From Maioricimonas rarisocia (GTDB lineage Bacteria; Planctomycetota; Planctomycetia; Planctomycetales; Planctomycetaceae): a stretch of DNA of 64,000 bases. The translations under genes and the position numbers were made by a program. Every line of letters begins with the position of its first letter. The first letter of the stretch is position 1. Location: assembly GCF_007747795.1 (NCBI RefSeq), contig NZ_CP036275.1, positions 6,006,001 through 6,070,000 of the forward strand. Reading direction: 5' to 3'. This document shows, one piece after another, positions 43,553-52,857 of this stretch. The notes below the pieces were generated by a model, which ran no database searches, was not told the origin of the DNA, and saw nothing but the letters and a program-made list of their open reading frames with translations.

Positions 43553-45124
43553 TCATGCCGCCCGTGCCGAGGATTTCCCGCGTCCCGGCACGGTCTGGGG
43601 CGCCTGACCGTCGTCGGAAGTCTCCGTCTCGCCAAGCCATACGGAGAGCGCCGTAGCGAGCGCTTCGGGGTTCTCCCTGGCTTCCATGGAAAGGCTGTTG
43701 ATTCGTTGTGCCACGTCGTTCGAGCCATCGCCGGCCCCTTCGGCCTCGACGATGACCGGCTTCATACGGCGGATGAGCAGCACGCCCAGCAACAGTGCCA
43801 CGATCGACGCCAGTCCCAGCGAGAGCGTGCGCAGCAGTTTCTCGTACTGGGTCCACGCAAATCCTTCAGGCGGGGCGAACTGCTCCGGAGCACCGAGCAA
43901 CGGGGCGTCCAGAACCTCGATCTCGTCACTACGCTGAAGATCGAACCCGACCGCCTGCTTGATGATCGATTCGATCTGCGTTTTGTCGTACGTAGGGGCG
44001 GGAGCGGCCGCGGTGCCGTCACCGGCATCCGCCGTCGCACTCGGAAGACTGACAATGGCCGCCACGGTCAGTCGCCGGATCTTGCCGGGTGCTTCGCGAA
44101 CCTTGTCGCGGACTTCCGCATTGGCGTACTCGGTCTTGTTTGATTCGATCTTCGTCGTTGTCGGACTGCGCGAGCCGGCCAGTGCATTGGCACCGACGTT
44201 GGACGCGGTTCCTGCCGGGCCGGCCGCTGCCGCCTGCATGCCCGTTGTCTGTTCGCTGGTGACCTCTTCGGAGAGTTTGACCTTCCCGTCAGGATCGTAG
44301 GTCGTCTCTTCCCTCTCGGTCTCGGTGAAGTCGACGTCGGCGGTGACCCGCACGACGGCGCGTCCCGGGCCGAGCAGCTGACTGAGCATCGTTTCTGCTT
44401 TGGCGGCGAGGTCGGACTCCAGCCGGTTCCGGTATTCGAGCTGCCCGGTCACGTCGGCATCGAATCCGTTTGTCGACGAGAGCAGGCGGCCCTCGGTATC
44501 CAGCACGGTGACGTTCATGGGGTCGAGCCCCTCGACGCCGTGCGAGACGAGCGAGACGATGCTCTGGGCATCCGCCCGGGTGAAGTGAGTGCCGGGCTTG
44601 AGGTCGAGAACGACGCTCGCCTTGGTCGACTCGCGGTCGCGGACGAACGGCGTCGGTTCGGGCTGGCTGATGTGGACTGTCGCATTGCGGACGGTCCGCA
44701 TCTGCGCGATCGAGCGGGCCAGCCGCGACTCCTGCTGCCGCAGGATGCGGACATGACTCAGCCCCGGGTCGGACCAGATTCCGCCGTCCAGCGACTCATC
44801 CTGGGTGCTTTCGGTATCGATGACGTCCTTGAGGGCCAGACGGGCCGTGCTGACAGACTGTCGTGGCACCGAGACGGCCGAGCCCGAGAAGTTCAGCTTG
44901 TAGTCGATGCCGGCCGATTCCAGCGTGCTGACGACCTCGGCTGCTTCGCCCGGACCGAGATGATCGATCAGCGCGATGTACTCCGGACGGGTCGCCCAGA
45001 CGCCGACGCCAATGATCGACGCCAGGCAGACCACGCCAGAGACAACCATGATTACCTGCTGCGAGCGGCTCCAGCCGCCCCACAGGCCCGTCAGTTGATT
45101 GGTGAGTTCCTTGAGGAACGACAT
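43553..45124 (-). CDS. fliF: Flagellar MS-ring protein FliF
   Basis: A 523-residue FliF with two transmembrane helices (about 24-45 and 430-450). Ring-building motifs lie between (IDYKLNFSGSAVSVPRQ, RILRQQESRLARSIAQM, VHISQPEPTPFVRDRESTKA, FTRADAQSIVSLVSHGVEGL). A cytosolic tail includes a helix for FliG (NSLSMEARENPEALATALSV followed by WLGE). FliF is the first basal-body part to assemble and holds the C-ring and export gate. It is a little shorter than the 552-residue E. coli protein. Confidence 0.96.
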   Translation of the reverse strand: MSFLKELTNQLTGLWGGWSRSQQVIMVVSGVVCLASIIGVGVWATRPEYIALIDHLGPGEAAEVVSTLESAGIDYKLNFSGSAVSVPRQSVSTARLALKDVIDTESTQDESLDGGIWSDPGLSHVRILRQQESRLARSIAQMRTVRNATVHISQPEPTPFVRDRESTKASVVLDLKPGTHFTRADAQSIVSLVSHGVEGLDPMNVTVLDTEGRLLSSTNGFDADVTGQLEYRNRLESDLAAKAETMLSQLLGPGRAVVRVTADVDFTETEREETTYDPDGKVKLSEEVTSEQTTGMQAAAAGPAGTASNVGANALAGSRSPTTTKIESNKTEYANAEVRDKVREAPGKIRRLTVAAIVSLPSATADAGDGTAAAPAPTYDKTQIESIIKQAVGFDLQRSDEIEVLDAPLLGAPEQFAPPEGFAWTQYEKLLRTLSLGLASIVALLLGVLLIRRMKPVIVEAEGAGDGSNDVAQRINSLSMEARENPEALATALSVWLGETETSDDGQAPQTVPGRGKSSARAA

Positions 45125-45158
45125 CGCGGCGCTCTTTCATCCGGGTGACGCCTGAGCG

Positions 45159-45461
45159 TCACACCTGCATCCTCATGACTTCCTGATAGGAATTGATCAG
45201 GCGGTCCCTGATCTCCATGACGAAGCGAAACGCCAGGTCGGCGTTGGCTGCGCTCAGGGCGACCTCGTGAATGTTGTCCGTTTTACCGGTCACCAGGTCC
45301 TGCACGCTCTGCTGAGCCTGCAGATGCTGGCTGTTGGTGTCCTGAATCATGTCAGAGACCAGCCGCGAAAACGGAACATCCGACTTCGGGGGCGGCCCTT
45401 GAATAGACGGCGCAGCCGGAACACCGGCAGCCGTCGCGTGTCCCACCGACGGAATCGACAT
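45159..45461 (-). CDS. fliE: MS-ring/rod adaptor FliE
   Basis: A 100-residue FliE, close to the family length of 104. The C-terminal core is clear: GKTDNIHEVALSAANADLAF followed by RFVMEIRDRLINSYQEVMRM. FliE joins FliF and the export gate to the rod. The ATG shares one base with the flgC stop (TGATG), so flgB-flgC-fliE is translationally coupled. Confidence 0.95.
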   Translation of the reverse strand: MSIPSVGHATAAGVPAAPSIQGPPPKSDVPFSRLVSDMIQDTNSQHLQAQQSVQDLVTGKTDNIHEVALSAANADLAFRFVMEIRDRLINSYQEVMRMQV

Positions 45462-45898
45462 CAGCTCAATCCTCTCAACAATCCGAGTGCCTGTTCTGCC
45501 ATTTGACGAAACATCTGCAATGACTTGAGATTGGCCTCGTACGAACGGCTGGCGGTCAACAGATCAACCATCTCGTGCGGCAGTCGCACGTTGGGCATCT
45601 CCACCATGCCGTTTGGCCCCGCATCCGGATGTCCGGGATCGTAGACCGACTGCAGCGGCGCCATGTCCTGCTCGATGCCGACGACGTTCACGCCGCCCAG
45701 ACCCGGCCGGCCCCCTCCAATCGCATTCTCCAGAGCTGCCGAGAAGACCACCTGCTGACGGCGGTACGGCCCCCCCTCGACCGTACGGGTCGAGTGGGCG
45801 TTCGCGATGTTGTTGGCCACCACCTCCATTCGAAGGCGTTCGGCGGCAAGACCGGAAGCGGCAATGTCGGTCGCGGAGAGAAGTTGTCCGAAACCCAT
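45461..45898 (-). CDS. flgC: Proximal rod protein FlgC
   Basis: A 145-residue FlgC. Signatures are ATDIAASGLAAERLRMEVVA followed by NNIANAHSTRTVEGGPYRRQ, a GHPDAGPNGMVEMPNV motif, and the C-terminal SRSYEANLKSLQMFRQM. The length fits the family (about 135-150). FlgC is a proximal rod component. It lies between flgB and fliE. Confidence 0.96.
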   Translation of the reverse strand: MGFGQLLSATDIAASGLAAERLRMEVVANNIANAHSTRTVEGGPYRRQQVVFSAALENAIGGGRPGLGGVNVVGIEQDMAPLQSVYDPGHPDAGPNGMVEMPNVRLPHEMVDLLTASRSYEANLKSLQMFRQMAEQALGLLRGLS

Positions 45899-45928
45899 GG
45901 CACGTCTCTCCCGAAGATGGACGACGCG

Positions 45929-46288
45929 TTATGGCCCCTCCATAGCGCGTCGCATGGAACTGAAATGAGTGGCGAGCAACTGCGAGTACGTCTGAAACAG
46001 AGTCGCGTTCTTGTTCAACTGACCCATTTCGCGGTCAACGTCGACGTTGTTGCCGTCGGCCCGCTCCTGCAGGCCTTCTTCTGCAACCACCTGGGGCTGA
46101 ACCGACTGGATGTCCCCGTCACTGCTGCGAGCCAGCTGACGTGCCAGCTCTCCCTCGAACTCCACGTCGAGCCGCCGATAACCGGGCGTGTTGACATTGG
46201 CGAGGTTGTGACTGATGACGCGGTGGCGAAGTTGTGCCACGTCCATCAGTTGCCGCAGAGTGTCGACATGTTGAGACGGTGGGATCAT
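45929..46288 (-). CDS. flgB: Proximal rod protein FlgB
   Basis: A 119-residue FlgB (HVDTLRQLMDVAQLRHRVIS followed by HNLANVNTPGYRRLDVEFEG; C-terminal NKNATLFQTYSQLLATHFSS). The length is just below the E. coli protein (138). The start at 46288 (MIPPSQHV) matches the family; the frame runs to 46351 with a Cys-rich extension that is probably not translated. It is the first gene of the long leftward operon. No clear promoter was found in the 680 bp upstream. Confidence 0.93.
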   Translation of the reverse strand: MIPPSQHVDTLRQLMDVAQLRHRVISHNLANVNTPGYRRLDVEFEGELARQLARSSDGDIQSVQPQVVAEEGLQERADGNNVDVDREMGQLNKNATLFQTYSQLLATHFSSMRRAMEGP

Positions 46289-46969
46289 GCTCTGGTTATC
46301 GGCACAACCGGACGATCCGGCACAAACGGAACAGTCTGCCCCGTCTACCACGCCCCTGAATTCAGTGATTTCCTTTACTCGTGCGTGAAAACATTCGCGG
46401 ATCCCGCACTCCGGCCAAAACTCTCCCAGGCTTCACAGGCCGGTCAGGCCGGTTTTCTGTTCCAGAATGACGCGAATCTCCCCGTTTGATGCCAAATGTC
46501 CACTTCACGCCCTGAAGGCCCCAGCCTGCGCCGATTACCGAACTAGCTTCAACTTGGACGCAGGTGTTGAACGGCAGTGCCAGCGTGTCGTGAACAGAGG
46601 CTTTCCGACCCGTTCCCCGTGACGAGGGAGCGGCCAGGAACGACCCTGGACAGGCACGCGGCCAGGCAGACGCCGCGTGCTTGACAGACGGTGCGGGCCA
46701 TACGTCAGTAGTGCAGAAATCCCGGGCTTGAGGGAGCACGTTCGTGCGGGCTCTCTCGAAGCGAACCGTGGTTCAGAGACCAGGTTCCCGCGACGTCGAG
46801 GCTGCACGTTAACGGGGATACGGTGGCATCGATCGATGAACTCCGACGCGACTCGCAACAGGGCCTCATGACCGGCACGAACTCCACAGCTGCCAGGCTG
46901 TTCTCAGCAGAACGCCGGGACTGTCGAAGCGAGTGCCGCAGGATTCCCCCTGGGAACAAGGACACATCA
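46289..46969. other. Divergent intergenic region flgB / diguanylate cyclase
   Basis: About 680 bases without a supportable gene; the open frames here have no protein-like sequence. It must carry the promoter of the longest flagellar operon. The best sigma-54-like match on the minus strand (46567-46582) has a perfect TGGCAC but no GC at -12. CAGGCCGGT occurs twice in tandem at 46436-46453. TTGACA at 46681 lacks a partner -10. Confidence 0.5.
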
Positions 46970-48586
46970 ATGCAGGCCAAACTTGCACAAGTATCGCGTT
47001 TGCCCTCATTGCCGACGGTTGCCGTCCAGGTTGTGCAGGCGTTCTCCGATCCCGATGTGGGCGTTCAGGAGATCGCCCAGATCCTGCGATCCGACCCGGC
47101 GATCACGGGTAAGATTCTGCAGGCGGCCAACTCGAGCCGCTTCGCGACGGGTCGCCAGATCAGCGACATCCACCGCGCCCTGATGATCCTGGGGAAGAAG
47201 GTGGTCTCGTCGCTGGCGCTGAGCTTCAGTCTCGCCGAAGCGTCGATGAACAACGGCCCGCACGTCGAGTACTTCAAGAGCTTCTGGCTGCAGTCGTTCG
47301 TCCAGGGGCTGACCTGCGAACTGCTGGCGGAATCGGAACCGAGCATCTCGAACGGCGAGGCCTTCACGGTCGGACTCCTCGCTTCGGTCGGACGCCTGGC
47401 GATGCTCAAGGGAATGACCGAAGAGTACATTCCCTGCATCGACGCCGCGCACGAACTGGGACTGCCCATCCACGAGGTCGAGACCGAGCGGCTGCCGTAC
47501 ACCTCGACCGACGTGTCCGCCACTCTGCTCAGCCAGTGGAAGCTGCCCGAGTACTGCACGACGGCCGTTCAACTGCAGCACACGCCTGCTTCGGCGATGA
47601 GCGAAGTGTTCGCCGAACAGGACAGCCGCATGCCCCACATCGTCGCCGTGGCGGTTGCGGTCGGTGAGTACTTTGCCGGCGGCCAGCGGGGACTGGCGCT
47701 CGCCCGACTGTACGAGATGATGGAACAGCTGCTCGAGCGTCCCGCGTCCGGCGTGGATGCTCTGCTGGAAGAAGTGCGGGAGCGGCTCGAAGAAAACGCC
47801 TCGCTGTTCGAAATCGACCTGGCCCAGCTCGGGACACCGATGGAACTGCTGGCCGACGCCATGCAGCAGCTTTCCTTCCTGGCCGCCACGTCCATTATCG
47901 AGGAGCATCCGCAGCAACGGGCCCCCAGCGAACTGCTCGAAGAGAATGGCCGCCTGCGGAAGCGGGTCGCCGAACTGACGCGGCAGTCCTCGATCGACCC
48001 GCTGACGTCGGTCTTCAATCGCGCCTACTTCAGCCGGCGGATCGGCGAAGAGATCGCCGTCGCCTCGATTCAGTCAGAATCGATCGGGCTGCTCGTGGCC
48101 GACGTCGACCGCTTCAAGCAGGTCAACGACACGTACGGCCACCTGATGGGAGATGCCGTTCTGCGGGAAGTTGCCCAGGCACTGCAGAATTCCATTCGCG
48201 GCAACGATTTCGTGGCCCGCTTCGGCGGCGAGGAATTCGTGATTCTTGTCCGCTCCACCGGTCTGGAAGGGATGGCCGCACTCGGCGAGCGGCTTCGCGA
48301 ATCGGTCGCCCGCACGAAGGTCCAGTTCGACGGTCAGACCGTCAGCGTGACAATCAGCATTGGTGGAGCACTGGGACATCCCGCCGATCGTCCGCAACGC
48401 TTCGAAGACAACCTGTTCGCCTCGGCCGATGCGGCGCTCTATGCCGCCAAGAACGCCGGCCGGAACCGTGTCATCATCGGCCCGTTCGAACTTTCGGGCG
48501 ACAACAACGGGGAAGCGACTTCACCAGAACTGCGGCGTCGCCGCGGCGATGCGCCCAGCAGCACCACGCCGGCCGTCGAAGTCTAG
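46970..48586 (+). CDS. HDOD-GGDEF diguanylate cyclase
   Basis: A 538-residue cytosolic protein. An HDOD domain covers about 5-205 (LPSLPTVAVQVVQAF, EIAQILRSDPAITGKILQAA). A helical linker leads to a GGDEF domain at about 355-490. The active site is GGEEF (419-423), and the inhibitory I-site RxxD is present (R410, D413), five residues before it. So it should make c-di-GMP with product inhibition. The start at 46970 is supported by AAGGA eight bases upstream; an extension to 46823 is unlikely. The position beside flgB suggests it helps set motility versus attachment. What its HDOD domain senses is unknown. Confidence 0.92.
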   Translation: MQAKLAQVSRLPSLPTVAVQVVQAFSDPDVGVQEIAQILRSDPAITGKILQAANSSRFATGRQISDIHRALMILGKKVVSSLALSFSLAEASMNNGPHVEYFKSFWLQSFVQGLTCELLAESEPSISNGEAFTVGLLASVGRLAMLKGMTEEYIPCIDAAHELGLPIHEVETERLPYTSTDVSATLLSQWKLPEYCTTAVQLQHTPASAMSEVFAEQDSRMPHIVAVAVAVGEYFAGGQRGLALARLYEMMEQLLERPASGVDALLEEVRERLEENASLFEIDLAQLGTPMELLADAMQQLSFLAATSIIEEHPQQRAPSELLEENGRLRKRVAELTRQSSIDPLTSVFNRAYFSRRIGEEIAVASIQSESIGLLVADVDRFKQVNDTYGHLMGDAVLREVAQALQNSIRGNDFVARFGGEEFVILVRSTGLEGMAALGERLRESVARTKVQFDGQTVSVTISIGGALGHPADRPQRFEDNLFASADAALYAAKNAGRNRVIIGPFELSGDNNGEATSPELRRRRGDAPSSTTPAVEV

Positions 48587-48707
48587 CCATCCTGCCTGAC
48601 GCCCGGGAAGCGGGTGCCACGGCTCTGCGATCCGCGCGCGGTCCAGCAGGTTAGGCTGGGACTGGTCCCGGCATCTGCGAAATTCGTGAAAACTGCCCCA
48701 CTGGCCC

Positions 48708-48727
48708 GGCGGACAGGAATGTCCGCC
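48708..48727. terminator. Hairpin between convergent genes, possible bidirectional terminator
   Basis: GGCGGACA (48708-48715) and TGTCCGCC (48720-48727) form a perfect 8-bp stem with a GGAA tetraloop, between the diguanylate cyclase and the convergent DUF1653 gene. A small GGGAC-TG-GTCCC dyad lies about 40 bases before it. Similar palindromes are scattered in planctomycete genomes as I recall them, so it may instead be a dispersed repeat. Confidence 0.5.
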
Positions 48728-48740
48728 CCGCTTGACTTCC

Positions 48741-48775
48741 CTCGCGTCTCGCGCCTCGCGTCTCGCGTCTCGCCG
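48741..48775. repeat. Tandem 7-bp repeat, five units
   Basis: CTCGCGT, CTCGCGC, CTCGCGT, CTCGCGT and CTCGCCG run head to tail, ending nine bases before the stop of the DUF1653 gene. The unit is not a multiple of three and the region is intergenic, so length changes should not affect a protein. Confidence 0.85.
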
Positions 48776-48783
48776 CCCGAGCC

Positions 48784-48993
48784 TCAAGCCTCCGACACAT
48801 ACCGGAACCGGGGGACGCGCTGTCCCTCCACCTCGACGGTTTCCTCGAACATCGCTTTGGGTCGCAACCACAGCGACCGGTCACCGTAGTCAGTCCGGTA
48901 CACGACGAGTTCTTCTTCGGTCTCGCTGTGCCGGGCCACACCGATGACGATGTAGTCGTTCCCCTTGTAGTGGCGATAGCGACCGGGCTGCAT
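48784..48993 (-). CDS. DUF1653 family protein
   Basis: A 69-residue protein: MQPGRYRHYKGNDYIVIG, ELVVYRTDYGDRSLWLRPKA, MFEETVEVEGQRVPRF. This matches the short DUF1653 family (about 70 residues), whose function is not known. The start at 48993 fits the family; a longer frame to 49197 overlaps the end of thrS and looks like a shadow. It follows thrS on the same strand after 88 bp, so it may be co-transcribed. Confidence 0.85.
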   Translation of the reverse strand: MQPGRYRHYKGNDYIVIGVARHSETEEELVVYRTDYGDRSLWLRPKAMFEETVEVEGQRVPRFRYVSEA

Positions 48994-49081
48994 GGCGGAT
49001 TCCAGGAGTGAGCGAGCCGAAAGACACGGCCTCGGACGGAGAGACGGAAGCATCGCCGCCTCCCCACCCGCGGCGTCTCCG

Positions 49082-51268
49082 TCAGTACTCGTGACCTTCT
49101 TCTTCGCTTCCGCCGGCAAAGCCGGAGAAGCTGCTCTTGATGACCTGACGGATCGTTCGGCTGTCCCGCTCTTCGCAGAGCTTCTGAACGGCCGCATCGG
49201 TGGTCATGAAGCCCAGGTCGCCGTCGATGCGATCCCGGACGCTCACTCCCCCCTTCTCCTGATCCTTCGCTCCTACGACGAGCATGTAGGGGACCAGGTC
49301 GAGCTGCGCGTCCCGGATCTTCTTCTTCACGTTCGCCGACTGACGATCGATCGACACCCGGAAGCCCGCATTCCGGAAGGTCTGCTGGATCTCTTCGCAG
49401 TACGGCAGCATATCGTCGTTGAGGCCGAGGATCCGGATCTGCTCCGGAGCCAGCCACAGCGGGAACGCGGCCGCGAAATGCTCGATCAGCATACCCACAA
49501 ACCGCTCCATCGAGCCGAACGGAGCACGGTGAATCATGACCGGACGATGGGCGGCATTGTCGGCACCGATATACTCGAGCTGGAACCGCTCCGGCAGGTT
49601 GTAGTCGAGTTGGACCGTCCCCAGCTGCCACTCGCGGCCGATCGCATCACGGACCATGAAGTCCGCCTTCGGGCCGTAGAACGCGGCCTCTCCTTCACAC
49701 TCGCTGAACTCGAGGCCCGAATCCTGCAGTACGCTGCGAAGGGTTCCTTCCGCCTTGTCCCACAGTTCCGGCGAGCCGACGTACTTGTCGGAGTCCCGCT
49801 CCCGCAGCGAGAGCTGGACGCGGTAGTCTTCGAGCCCGACGCTCTTGAGGACGAACTTCACCAGGTCGAGGGTGTCCTTGAACTCCTGTTCGACCTGCTC
49901 GGGGGTACAGAACAGGTGGGCGTCGTCCTGGGTCAGTCCCCGGACACGCAGCATGCCGTTCAGCTCGCCCGACTGCTCGTGCCGATAGACAGTGCCGAAC
50001 TCCGCCAGCCGGACCGGCAGATCGCGGTAGCTGCGGGGCTGGGCCTTGAACATCTGCACGTGGTGCGGACAGTTCATCGGCTTGACGAGATACCGCTCCT
50101 GCTGACGTTCCCACTTGTGCAGGTACGCCTGCTTTTCGTCGGCCGAACCGGTCTTCGGATACTCGTCGAAAGAGGCTCCCAGATCCGCCGCCGCCGCCAG
50201 AAAGTCCTGCTCTTCCTTGGCCGAGAGAACACCGTCGGCAAGCTGCTGCTTCCAATGGTCAACGAGCTGGCCCGCCGGATGACCGTACAGCGGCGGGAAC
50301 TGCGAGTCGCGATAGTACGGGAAGTGGCCGCTGGTCTCGTACAGTTCGACGCGGCCGATATGCGGCGAATAGACCGGCTCGTAGCCGCGACGGAGGAGTT
50401 CGTCCTTGATGAACTCTTCGAGCAGCGCCCGGACGGTCGCCCCCTTCGGCAGCCACAGGCAGAGCCCCTGCCCCACTTCGTTGGCAATGGTGAACAGGCC
50501 ATGCTGCTTGCCGAGCACCCGGTGGTCGCGGCGTTTGGCCTCGTCGACCTGTTCGAGGTACGCCTTCATGTGCTTCTTGTCGAAGAACGCGGTGCCGTAC
50601 AGCCGCTGCAGATGCTTGTTCGACGAGTCCCCTTTCCAGTAGGAGCCGGCGACGCTGATGAGCTTGAAGGCCTTGATGCGGCCGGCATCGGGGATGTGCG
50701 GTCCGCGGCAGAGGTCGACGAACTCTCCCTGGCGGTAGAAGCTGAGGGTCGGATGGTCCGCCAGTCCGGTCTCGATGTGTTCCGACTTCAGTTCCTGGTT
50801 GAGATCGCGAACGAATTCGATGGCTTCTTCACGGGAGAGCGAGAACCGCTCGAACGGTTCTTCTTCCTTGATGATCGCTTCCATCTCGGCTTCGATGCGG
50901 GGAAAGTCCTCCTCGGAGATCGGCTGCTCGAGATCGAAGTCGTAGTAGAAGCCGTTGCCGGTCGTCGGGCCGAAAGCCAGCCCCACTCCCTCGTACAGCC
51001 GCATTACCGCCCGGGCCATCACGTGGGCACAGGAGTGCCGCAGGACGCCGAGAGCTTCTGCGTCGCGGGTTGTCAGCAGCCGCACCGGAATCGGATCGGC
51101 ACCGGAGAGTTCTTCCAGCGGACGGGTTGCGTCGACGATGGTGCCGTCAATCTGGGCAGCGACGGTCGCCTTGGCAAGCCGCTCGCCGATCGATCCGGCG
51201 ACGTCGAGGGCGGTCGCACCGGCCGGATATTCCTTGAGGGTGCCGTCGGGAAGCTGAACGTTGGGCAT
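49082..51268 (-). CDS. thrS: Threonyl-tRNA synthetase with catalytic-domain insertion
   Basis: A 728-residue ThrS against about 640 normally. It has a TGS domain (about 1-65), an editing domain with HSCAHVMA and [12 protein letters not shown], the class II catalytic core with [14 protein letters not shown] (zinc Cys), [20 protein letters not shown] and DDAHLFCT, then the anticodon-binding domain ([31 protein letters not shown]). About 65 extra residues sit at roughly 327-391, between [10 protein letters not shown] and YLVKPMNC. The start at 51268 matches the family N-terminus; the frame runs to 51391. It charges tRNA-Thr. No T-box leader is visible. Confidence 0.96.
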   Translation of the reverse strand: MPNVQLPDGTLKEYPAGATALDVAGSIGERLAKATVAAQIDGTIVDATRPLEELSGADPIPVRLLTTRDAEALGVLRHSCAHVMARAVMRLYEGVGLAFGPTTGNGFYYDFDLEQPISEEDFPRIEAEMEAIIKEEEPFERFSLSREEAIEFVRDLNQELKSEHIETGLADHPTLSFYRQGEFVDLCRGPHIPDAGRIKAFKLISVAGSYWKGDSSNKHLQRLYGTAFFDKKHMKAYLEQVDEAKRRDHRVLGKQHGLFTIANEVGQGLCLWLPKGATVRALLEEFIKDELLRRGYEPVYSPHIGRVELYETSGHFPYYRDSQFPPLYGHPAGQLVDHWKQQLADGVLSAKEEQDFLAAAADLGASFDEYPKTGSADEKQAYLHKWERQQERYLVKPMNCPHHVQMFKAQPRSYRDLPVRLAEFGTVYRHEQSGELNGMLRVRGLTQDDAHLFCTPEQVEQEFKDTLDLVKFVLKSVGLEDYRVQLSLRERDSDKYVGSPELWDKAEGTLRSVLQDSGLEFSECEGEAAFYGPKADFMVRDAIGREWQLGTVQLDYNLPERFQLEYIGADNAAHRPVMIHRAPFGSMERFVGMLIEHFAAAFPLWLAPEQIRILGLNDDMLPYCEEIQQTFRNAGFRVSIDRQSANVKKKIRDAQLDLVPYMLVVGAKDQEKGGVSVRDRIDGDLGFMTTDAAVQKLCEERDSRTIRQVIKSSFSGFAGGSEEEGHEY

Positions 51269-51514
51269 CGGAGGGTCTTTGGTGCTGGTCGAGCGTGGCT
51301 GCCGGGTATGAGCCATCTCCCCGGGAAGAAGCATCCGGGGGGGCAGACGGGGCGGCAACGGGAGATTTGCCGGATGTCGAGGGCAGGACACGGTTCAACG
51401 GGGCGTGGTTCGTCGCGGCCGCCGATACGAGGGGCGACTGGTGCGCACACGAACGCATTCCGGCGTTCTAGGACAGGGCATTGCCAGCGTCAAGGCGTGA
51501 GGCTCGAGTGGCAA

Positions 51515-51620
51515 GACTCGGGGGACCGACAATCGCAACCGGGTGCCGCTGGCGGCTTGCTCCGCCAGTGCGAACGTCGTTCGGCGCTGGTTCCCGGGTA
51601 GGCGCTGAGTGACGCAGGAA
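51515..51620. repeat. Dispersed palindromic repeat, copy A
   Basis: About 106 bases that align without gaps to 52732-52837, at about 85 identical positions by eye. Inside, CTGGCGG-CTTGCT-CCGCCAG forms a 7-bp hairpin, and GAACGTCGTTC is a second small dyad kept exactly in both copies. It lies in the 505-bp gap between thrS and the DUF1559 gene; the rest of that gap shows nothing else I can support. It is REP-like rather than an insertion sequence: there is no open frame and no target duplication. Confidence 0.85.
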
Positions 51621-51773
51621 CCCTTTCCGATTTTTCCCCGATATCTGTTGTTGAATCTGCGGGGCGTTTCCCGTCACTGGAACACAGCAGGATATCTCTG
51701 CGCCGCCCGGCACGAGATGCCGGCGGCAGATCGGGTCCGCTTTCTCAAGCTGTCTGCCGCTCGGAGGAATTCC

Positions 51774-52724
51774 ATGCGCTCTCACATCTGCGCTCGACGG
51801 TCGTCCGGATTCACGCTGATCGAACTGCTCGTCGTCATCGCCATTATCGGATTGCTGGTCGCCATGCTCATGCCGGCAGTCCAGCAGGCACGGGAGGCGG
51901 CCCGTCGTTCCTCCTGCGGCAACAACCTGCATCAGATCGCGATCGCGATGCACAGTTACCACGAGGCGCTGCGCAGCTTTCCCAGCGGATTTGTCCTGGC
52001 TTCGGCCGGTTTTGATGGCAGCCTGCCTCCCAACATGATTCCCGGCGACGACACGGATGACATGGGCGAGATGCTCAGTTGCACGATCAACTATCCCTCG
52101 TCGTCGATGGAGGCGGTCGTCGTTCACCAGTGGGCCTGCATGGGGAAAGCCTGGGGCTGGCACGCGCTGTTGCTCGATCAGATGGACCAGTCGACGATCC
52201 CGGTCGACTTCCGCAAGGCCCGATTCGCCCTGGTCAATGTGGAAGCCGGAACGATTCCGGTCCCCAGCTACGTCTGCCCCAGCGCATCGATCGACGGTGC
52301 CTGTCTTCCCCAACAGCCGACCACCTACCGGGGCAACATGGGCTACTGGCCCTCCAACGACCCGCTCGCGCCGCGGAACAACGGCATCTTCTACAAGGAC
52401 AGCGGCATCCGTGATCGCGACATCACCGATGGCATGTCGCAGACCATCCTCGTCGCCGAAACTCCGATGGGGCTCTGGCCGGATGCCTACAGCTGCTGTG
52501 CCCGCGCCCGCGACGACAAGCCAACGTTTGACGCCTGGTGGCTGGGCCCACCCTCTCCGACGATTGAGCCGTTCCTCTTCGGATTCGGAAGCTGGCACCA
52601 GGACTCCGTCAACCTGGCGATGGCGGATGGTTCGGCCCGCAACGTCAGCAAGACGATTGATGAAGACGTGTTCCGTTCGCTCTGCACCCGCAACGGTCGC
52701 GAACCGGTTCAGGCGGACTTCTGA
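51774..52724 (+). CDS. DUF1559 type IV prepilin-like protein
   Basis: A 316-residue protein with a prepilin N-terminus ([20 protein letters not shown], cleaved before Phe, followed by [17 protein letters not shown]) and the planctomycete DUF1559 region. The C-terminal [19 protein letters not shown] motif is a variant of the family's H-G-G-x-x-F-x-x-x-DGS motif. Such proteins occur in dozens of copies per planctomycete genome; most likely they form surface pseudopilin-like structures, but their role is not settled. CGGAGGAA precedes the ATG. It is flanked on both sides by copies of the same repeat. Confidence 0.93.
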   Translation: MRSHICARRSSGFTLIELLVVIAIIGLLVAMLMPAVQQAREAARRSSCGNNLHQIAIAMHSYHEALRSFPSGFVLASAGFDGSLPPNMIPGDDTDDMGEMLSCTINYPSSSMEAVVVHQWACMGKAWGWHALLLDQMDQSTIPVDFRKARFALVNVEAGTIPVPSYVCPSASIDGACLPQQPTTYRGNMGYWPSNDPLAPRNNGIFYKDSGIRDRDITDGMSQTILVAETPMGLWPDAYSCCARARDDKPTFDAWWLGPPSPTIEPFLFGFGSWHQDSVNLAMADGSARNVSKTIDEDVFRSLCTRNGREPVQADF

Positions 52725-52731
52725 ATCTTGC

Positions 52732-52837
52732 GGCTCGAGGGAGCGACGATTGCAGCCGGGTGCCCCTGGCGGCCTGGTCAGCCAGTGCGAACGTCGTTCG
52801 GCGGTGATTCCCGGAAGAGCACTGAGCAATACAGGAA
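52732..52837. repeat. Dispersed palindromic repeat, copy B
   Basis: The second copy, seven bases after the DUF1559 stop, in the same orientation as copy A and 1217 bp away. The hairpin here is shortened to CTGGC/GCCAG, while GAACGTCGTTC is intact. It lies between two convergent genes, so it could also act as a termination stem. Confidence 0.85.
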
Positions 52838-52857
52838 TCGCAGGCTGCGGCTGGCCC

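Noticed and set aside
46567-46582. Sigma-54-like element on the minus strand upstream of flgB
   Set aside because: The -24 part TGGCAC is perfect, but the -12 GC is missing (TTCAA), and GC is the most conserved part. The distance to flgB is also about 280 bases.
46362-46739. Possible 125-aa gene in the flgB upstream region
   Set aside because: It is rich in Arg, Ser and Pro without a domain or ribosome-binding site, and fits a random high-GC frame.
48741-48775. Considered as a CRISPR-like array
   Set aside because: Units are 7 bp with no spacers, so it is a simple tandem repeat.
48992-51601. 869-codon plus-strand frame opposite thrS
   Set aside because: It is antisense to an unambiguous threonyl-tRNA synthetase and has no protein-like features.
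51515-52837. Considered as an insertion sequence with terminal repeats
   Set aside because: The repeats are direct, not inverted, and the enclosed gene is a prepilin-like protein, not a transposase.
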